DNA of 11,014 bases from Thermoprotei archaeon. Lineage in GTDB: Archaea; Thermoproteota; Thermoprotei_A; Sulfolobales; WANQ01. Made by a program: the position numbers and the translations under genes. A model generated the notes under the pieces. That model worked only from the letters and a program-made list of their open reading frames with translations, was not told where the DNA came from and did no database searches. The stretch is from the NCBI GenBank assembly GCA_027038805.1, contig JALWGO010000168.1, positions 1-11,014 of the forward strand. Direction: 5' to 3'. This document shows positions 7,046 to 11,014 of this stretch, piece by piece; the first letter of the stretch is position 1; each line of letters opens with the position of its first letter.

Positions 7046-8668
7046 TTAATATTTCCCTACGAGGAATTCATTGTAGAACTTGTCCACTTTCTTTTCATCT
7101 ATTTTCTTCTCAGCTATCAGAGCTGCTGTTAGGGCCATTAATGCATTTGTAGGTAAGACTATTACACCAGCACTCCTCAATATTTCTTCCTGCTTCTTTG
7201 CATTTTGTGGGTCTTTTTCTGTTCCAGTTATATGTGCTAGTATTGTTAAATGTCTTCCGTCCTCCTCAGCTATTTTCTTTGCTTCTTTTATTGCATCTAA
7301 ATGCGCTGTTGCTGGATCCGGATGACTTCCATATCCTATTACAAAGTCCAATAATATCACTGCAACTTCGGGGTCCTTTGCTTCATCTACTATTCTCAGT
7401 AAACGTATCGTTGGATCTATCATTGGATGTGCTCTACCAGCTGTGAATTCCTCTTCTCCTAGGTCTACTACTGTATGCTTAATGCTTTTACGTGCATCGG
7501 GTAGCTGGTACTCTGGGTTTAATGGAGTGTTAGAATACACATCACCGATTAGTTCTTTGAATATAACTTGTGTTTCGAATGTAAGTGTTCCTCCGGTAAA
7601 TAATCCTCTTACATACTTCTGTTTCTCACTAAGCTTTGCGATCTCTGCTTCCGCTATCTTTATTATTTCCTCCTTCGGTAAGAATAACTTCTTCTTAGCT
7701 TCCTCATAGAGTTTCTCGTCAACTAGTTTCACTGCTTCAAGAGCTGCCGCGTGTAATGTTTTCGTTTGCACTAATCTGCCCTTGAGCTTCTCCGGGATCT
7801 CGAAGGTCTTGCCACCGATAAAGCATGTAACATATTTCTTCTTAGTATTCTCCATTATATAGTTGATTATCTTATCCTGTACATCAGGTGAAGGCGGCTT
7901 TGAGACTATGGCAACTACCTTAGTCTCGGGGTCTGCTTCAAAAGCCTTAATTGAAAGTAGAGTCATTAATCCGCCTACGGGTGATTTAACGTCCCTGCCT
8001 CCAACACCTATACCTTGCGTGATACCCGAGCCAGCTTGACTCACAAGTACAGTAAATTCTTGAAGCCCCGTACCAGCCGCTGCAACAACTCCTATTGGCC
8101 CACGGTTTACAACATTAGCAAAGCCTAGGGCAACTCCATTTATTATCGCTGTACCAGCTTCGGGACCCATTACTAGTAGTCCTTTCTCATATGCTATTTT
8201 CTTTAGCTCTATTTCATGTTCTAGTGGTACATGATCACTGAATAGGTGTACATGTATATCTCTCTCTAGTAATTTCAGCACAACATCTCTAGCGTATTGC
8301 CCTGGTATTGATACAATTGCTATATTTGCGTCTTTTAATGCGTCTAAAGCTGACTCCAAGCTATAATAATATGTTTCTGCCGCCGTTTCCGGCGGTGCCG
8401 TGAGTAATTTTTCAACCTTTTCCAATATCTCATCAATATTTGCTGTTTCCTCAATCTTTAATGCTATAATCATGTCATTATCTGTTGCGGCTTTACCTTC
8501 CTCTGTTAGTAATCCCTGCTTTTCTAACAATTCCTTGTTTAGCTCGGTTCCCATAACTATGGCTGCATCGAGTACCCCTTCTATCTTTTTAGCTTCTTCA
8601 CTTAAATGTAGGAGTTGTACTGAGTCTCTATAAAAGTTCTTTTTAACGAAGTTTTTCACAATAGCCAA
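7046..8668 (-). CDS. fdrA: FdrA/AllF-family acyl-CoA-synthetase-like protein, oxamate carbamoyltransferase subunit homologue
   Basis: The 540-residue protein resembles the succinyl-CoA synthetase fold. KGLLVMGPEAGTAIING (162-178) and IGVVAAAGTGLQEFTVL (192-208) with GIGVGGRD (219-226) form the SucD-like half. RGLFTGGTLTFETQ (354-367), VDLGEEEFTAGRAHPMIDPT (401-420) and TGTEKDPQN (481-489) are FdrA signatures in the C-terminal half. In E. coli this subunit works with YlbE and YlbF to transfer the carbamoyl group of oxalurate to phosphate, and both families lie just upstream here, which supports a related reaction. Residue 171 is Ala where I recall Cys in E. coli (GPDCGT). The protein stops before the VINIGL tail, which is encoded next door. 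The TTG start at 8668 has a perfect AGGTGAT six bases upstream. No CoA-dependent activity should be assumed. Substrate is inferred only. Confidence 0.88.
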   Translation of the reverse strand: MAIVKNFVKKNFYRDSVQLLHLSEEAKKIEGVLDAAIVMGTELNKELLEKQGLLTEEGKAATDNDMIIALKIEETANIDEILEKVEKLLTAPPETAAETYYYSLESALDALKDANIAIVSIPGQYARDVVLKLLERDIHVHLFSDHVPLEHEIELKKIAYEKGLLVMGPEAGTAIINGVALGFANVVNRGPIGVVAAAGTGLQEFTVLVSQAGSGITQGIGVGGRDVKSPVGGLMTLLSIKAFEADPETKVVAIVSKPPSPDVQDKIINYIMENTKKKYVTCFIGGKTFEIPEKLKGRLVQTKTLHAAALEAVKLVDEKLYEEAKKKLFLPKEEIIKIAEAEIAKLSEKQKYVRGLFTGGTLTFETQVIFKELIGDVYSNTPLNPEYQLPDARKSIKHTVVDLGEEEFTAGRAHPMIDPTIRLLRIVDEAKDPEVAVILLDFVIGYGSHPDPATAHLDAIKEAKKIAEEDGRHLTILAHITGTEKDPQNAKKQEEILRSAGVIVLPTNALMALTAALIAEKKIDEKKVDKFYNEFLVGKY

Positions 8669-8674
8669 CTAGTT

Positions 8675-8681
8675 ATCACCT
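8675..8681 (-). promoter_or_regulatory. Strong Shine-Dalgarno site that fixes the TTG start of fdrA
   Basis: AGGTGAT on the minus strand lies six bases before TTG, about the best match to the archaeal anti-SD in the window. Because the site needs a leader, transcription must start upstream of it, within the 97-base gap or in the preceding gene. Confidence 0.65.
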
Positions 8682-8701
8682 AGACCTTACAGCTTAAGCA
8701 T

Positions 8702-8727
8702 AAGAGGAGAGGAGAGTAAAAAAGATG
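8702..8727 (-). terminator. Pyrimidine tract with T6 after the cyclase gene
   Basis: Past the cyclase stop the minus strand has six T followed by an almost uninterrupted C/T run down to 8702. This fits an archaeal terminator for the cyclase transcript. The T6-A stretch could also act as a poor TATA element for fdrA, as it lies about 50 bases ahead of the TTG start; sequence alone cannot separate the two. Confidence 0.4.
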
Positions 8728-8765
8728 TCTTAGAGAGAACGCTTACTCTATCAAGACTTATTTGA

Positions 8766-9671
8766 TTAGTCAGAGCAGAATGCTACTAGTCTACAGAATG
8801 CCGATTCGCCACCCATGAATTTGAATGGGAATGCCGAGATCACACATCTTCTATTGAGTACTTGCTCTATTTCGCCACCAGCATTCTCCACATGTAGTAT
8901 GCCCTTAGGGAATAGGTATGTGTGCATTAACTGGTAGTTCTCTGGCCATGGCATTGCTTCGTCTACTGATACACCATATTTCTTCTTGAATTCTTCTGCT
9001 ATATCTGGTCTCACTCTCCTGATCACAGTGTTTAGTGGGTGGTCTTGTGATACAGCGTCTACGGCTGTCCACTTTATCTTCTTCTTGATCAGCCAGTCTG
9101 CAAACTCTTTCTTAGGGCCTGGATGCTTTAGCATGTATCTTACTGTATCTGCTCCGGGCTGATACCATGCGTACTTGCTATAGCCAGTATATATCACTAA
9201 TACGTCTCCCTCCTTTATCTCTAGGTTATATTCTTTTGCCCTCTTCTCAATCATTTCCGACGTGTATATTCCTAAATCATCAACCATATCGCTTATATCA
9301 ATTATTACTCCCTCGCTAATCCAGTACTCGATAGGGATGCTACCAATATCCAAGCCCGCTGGATCAAAGTGTAGTGGTCCATCCATGTGTGTGCCTATGT
9401 GAAGTGGCGTCTGTATGTACTGGGCTTGTACTCCATGCTCTGTTACTACCTTGATCCACTTGAACTCAAATGGAGGGTATGTCGGGAATGGTGGCGTCAG
9501 ATTGCTCAAGGGCTGGGAGAGATCATATACTTTTACGTTTGACCAGTCAACGTATTTTGTCCAATTGAATTTCGGTTTACCCTCTTTCTCTATTTTTTCA
9601 ACGAATTCTTCGAGAATGTTACCTGCTCTAGCCTTCCATTTTTTGTTTGATGGCGGATATAGGTATGCCAT
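8766..9671 (-). CDS. Cyclase-family metal-dependent hydrolase (PF04199; kynurenine formamidase/isatin hydrolase-like)
   Basis: A 301-residue member of the cyclase family, whose characterised members hydrolyse amides or open lactam rings (kynurenine formamidase, isatin hydrolase). The metal-binding signature HIGTHMDGPLH is at 91-101, with His91, His95, Asp97 and His101. YDLSQPL (49-55) opens the fold, VDAVSQDHPL (204-213) is the second conserved block, and Glu262 in LHVENAGG (259-266) fits the family's late catalytic glutamate. There is no signal peptide, so it acts in the cytosol. About 40 extra N-terminal residues precede the domain. The ATG has AGGTGT seven bases upstream. It is placed between AllH-like and FdrA genes and could produce their substrate by opening a cyclic ureide or imide; this is inference from position. 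Family is certain, substrate unknown. Confidence 0.88.
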   Translation of the reverse strand: MAYLYPPSNKKWKARAGNILEEFVEKIEKEGKPKFNWTKYVDWSNVKVYDLSQPLSNLTPPFPTYPPFEFKWIKVVTEHGVQAQYIQTPLHIGTHMDGPLHFDPAGLDIGSIPIEYWISEGVIIDISDMVDDLGIYTSEMIEKRAKEYNLEIKEGDVLVIYTGYSKYAWYQPGADTVRYMLKHPGPKKEFADWLIKKKIKWTAVDAVSQDHPLNTVIRRVRPDIAEEFKKKYGVSVDEAMPWPENYQLMHTYLFPKGILHVENAGGEIEQVLNRRCVISAFPFKFMGGESAFCRLVAFCSD

Positions 9672-9710
9672 AAGAATACACCTACGTGGAATAAGTGGTT
9701 CTATCTTTGC

Positions 9711-9718
9711 TTTTAAGT
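9711..9718 (-). promoter_or_regulatory. Possible TATA-like box of the cyclase gene
   Basis: The minus strand reads ACTTAAAA about 43 bases upstream of the ATG at 9671. A start near 9690 would leave a leader of about 20 bases including the AGGTGT site. It is a weak match in AT-rich DNA. Confidence 0.33.
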
Positions 9719-9776
9719 TTTACTTATTTCGTAATTAAGCGTACTATAATAAATAGTTATTTACATTACTTTACGA

Positions 9777-10733
9777 TTAATTTTCAAAAAATAACTCAAA
9801 ATATTCTTCAATAAATATCTCCCCGTGAAGAACTTCTAGGATTACTGCTAAAGCAGCCAAAACACCTAAAGTCATATCTAACCCAGAGGTATGGCCAATA
9901 GACAGTAATGATAGGAAAAGGTTCAAGCTATCCACGTATTTCATTCTGAAAATGCTTTCTAGGAAGCCTTCAAGAATGTTATTAAATAATCCAAAATGAT
10001 TATAATATAATAAGAAGCCGCTTACCCAATTAGTCTTCTCAAGGATTAAATTCTTATTTAGAATCAGTGGTTCTATATTATTACATGTTAGATAAACATT
10101 AATTGCACCAAGTAAACCGCTGAGAAAATCGTCCGATGATGGTGTTACTCCGTAGCCTAATCCGAGTATTGAATATATTTTCCGTGTAGGCACATTGTTT
10201 CTTTCAATAACATATCTTTTAATCTCGCGTACTATATCAAATATTTTCTTTTCCATATTCATTTTTTCAACTAGTTCTAGAATATTGTTTGGTTTATCAA
10301 TTATGTTTATGAGAAAATTAATTCTCTTATACAGGTTCATTAGAAAGTCTTTGAACTCTTGCTTTATACTAGTACTATTAATTAAACCACAAATACTACA
10401 AATATGTGGAGTAACTATTTTTTCTCTAAGTAATTTCGTACGTATTCTCAGCTTGCCGATAATAATGTATGGTTTACTGAAGAAGACTCTCTCGTATGGT
10501 CTTACATGTTCTTGAAGGTTTACTGACCAATTTTGATTGTAATCGCCATAATCTATGTTGACATATATAGGAGAGGAATAGTTTAACGCTGTAATTGAAA
10601 GAAGCATATTGTTTGTATCCTTTATATTAATTGTCCTACGGAATACGTTTACAACTTCACCTATAATTACCTTGTCTTTGATAATGAATGGCACCCATAG
10701 AGAACCTATTTTACTAGCAATAAGCTCTGTCAA
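9777..10733 (-). CDS. allH: DUF2877 protein, AllH/YlbF family (oxamate carbamoyltransferase subunit homologue)
   Basis: The two hallmark blocks of the family are present: GLGYGVTPSSDDFLSG at 191-206 (E. coli YlbF, from memory: GKGPGLTPSHDDTLSG) and SIGHTSGLDMTLG at 278-290 (E. coli: ALGHTSGADTLLG). In E. coli YlbF/AllH is one of three proteins needed for oxamate carbamoyltransferase activity; its exact task is not settled. At 318 residues it is longer than the E. coli protein by about 45. Outside the two blocks it is highly divergent, rich in Ile, Asn, Leu and Tyr, and its DNA looks more AT-rich than its neighbours. A CSIC pair at 112-115, preceded by His110, is unusual and might bind metal. 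The start is TTG at 10733; an in-frame stop lies six codons upstream, so no earlier start exists, but the SD is poor. It lies 81 bases after the AllG gene. Confidence 0.82.
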   Translation of the reverse strand: MTELIASKIGSLWVPFIIKDKVIIGEVVNVFRRTINIKDTNNMLLSITALNYSSPIYVNIDYGDYNQNWSVNLQEHVRPYERVFFSKPYIIIGKLRIRTKLLREKIVTPHICSICGLINSTSIKQEFKDFLMNLYKRINFLINIIDKPNNILELVEKMNMEKKIFDIVREIKRYVIERNNVPTRKIYSILGLGYGVTPSSDDFLSGLLGAINVYLTCNNIEPLILNKNLILEKTNWVSGFLLYYNHFGLFNNILEGFLESIFRMKYVDSLNLFLSLLSIGHTSGLDMTLGVLAALAVILEVLHGEIFIEEYFELFFEN

Positions 10734-10763
10734 GAAATTAGTGCCCTTTCAGATCATAGTTAT

Positions 10764-10775
10764 CTATATTAAAAA
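10764..10775 (-). promoter_or_regulatory. Possible TATA-like element ahead of the AllH-like gene
   Basis: On the minus strand TTTTTAATATAG lies about 36 bases before the TTG start, in the 81-base gap behind the AllG-like gene. The T5 run could instead be a terminator of the upstream gene. Weak evidence. Confidence 0.25.
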
Positions 10776-10814
10776 TTGAAATGTTATTTTGTATTATGTA
10801 TTTATTCTTTATAT

Positions 10815-11014
10815 TTATATTCCATAGACCTCTGCAAATCTTCTAAGTGCCGCCTTGAAGTGATCTATAGGGAATACTACTATACCCGCACCTATCTGTC
10901 CTATTCCCGGCTCCTTGTGTGCTATGCCAGTGTTTATTGTTGGCGTTATACCTGTAGCCACTACCTTTCTAATATCTACTCCCGTTGGTGTGCCCTGGAA
11001 GTTTAGGTACGGTA
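10815..11014 (-). CDS. allG: DUF1116 protein, AllG/YlbE family (C-terminal end only; 5' part beyond the right edge)
   Basis: The last 65 codons of a minus-strand gene are visible, ending in TAA at 10817-10815. The peptide contains FQGTPTGVDIRKVV, then TGITPTINTGIAHK and EPGIGQIGAG, which matches the C-terminus of E. coli YlbE as I recall it (LGLDIRRVVETGITPLINTGIAHKEAGIGQIGAG) almost residue for residue. YlbE/AllG is a subunit of the oxamate carbamoyltransferase together with FdrA and YlbF, and homologues of both follow directly here. The complete protein is usually about 420-480 residues, so most of it, including its start, lies outside the window. The stop is followed by AT-rich sequence with no clear hairpin. 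Confidence 0.87.
   Translation of the reverse strand, partial: PYLNFQGTPTGVDIRKVVATGITPTINTGIAHKEPGIGQIGAGIVVFPIDHFKAALRRFAEVYGI

Noticed and set aside
8380..8400. GC-rich inverted repeat CCGCC/GGCGG
   Set aside because: It lies inside fdrA codons for an Ala/Pro-rich stretch (around residues 91-97) and is explained by coding sequence; no tract of T follows.
7046..8668. Succinyl-CoA or acetyl-CoA (ADP-forming) synthetase
   Set aside because: The fold is related, but the GRAHPMIDPT and RGLFTGGTL signatures and the AllG/AllH neighbours point to FdrA.
10776..11006. Plus-strand open frame of 76 codons at the right edge
   Set aside because: Antisense to the conserved AllG C-terminus; Cys/Tyr/Ser-rich composition typical of a shadow frame.
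1..11014. CRISPR array, tRNA, rRNA, insertion sequence or prophage
   Set aside because: No spaced direct repeats, cloverleaf, ribosomal segment, transposase or integrase was seen when reading both strands.

Overview
The window reads as a chromosomal segment of a hyperthermophilic archaeon, most likely a crenarchaeon of the Desulfurococcales type (genus not determinable). Pointers are the moderately low G+C, proteins rich in K/E/I/V, Shine-Dalgarno (SD) sites of the archaeal GGTGA type, TATA-like boxes at a suitable distance upstream of several genes, T-rich terminators, and frequent TTG/GTG starts. Every convincing gene lies on the minus strand, so transcription runs from high to low coordinates.

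Layout in the direction of transcription: (1) 11014-10815, C-terminal end of a DUF1116 protein (AllG/YlbE family, cut by the right edge). (2) 10733-9777, DUF2877 protein (AllH/YlbF family). (3) 9671-8766, metal-dependent cyclase/amidohydrolase (PF04199). (4) 8668-7046, FdrA/AllF. (5) 7032-6847, a 61-codon gene matching the piece that forms the C-terminal tail of FdrA in E. coli. (6) 6775-6467, MoaD/ThiS-like sulfur carrier. (7) 6343-2572, three overlapping genes for a xanthine-dehydrogenase-family molybdenum hydroxylase (Mo-pterin, FAD and 2Fe-2S subunits). (8) 2367-574, divergent ATP-type PEP carboxykinase. (9) 474-1, a sugar/inositol-phosphate nucleotidyltransferase cut by the left edge. No stretch longer than about 205 bases lacks a gene; the longest, 2368-2571, holds a T-tract and a probable promoter.

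How the parts may work together: in E. coli the FdrA, YlbE and YlbF proteins (AllF, AllG, AllH) form the oxamate carbamoyltransferase of anaerobic allantoin breakdown. It phosphorolyses oxalurate to oxamate and carbamoyl phosphate, and carbamate kinase turns the latter into ATP. Here the same three families surround a ring-opening type hydrolase and sit next to a complete molybdenum hydroxylase and a sulfur-carrier protein. The inferred picture is an archaeal energy-yielding route for an N-heterocycle or cyclic ureide: hydroxylation, ring opening, then phosphorolysis of a carbamoyl group. No substrate can be read from the sequence, and no carbamate kinase, transporter or regulator is visible here. 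Comparisons with E. coli sequences are from memory and have not been recomputed.
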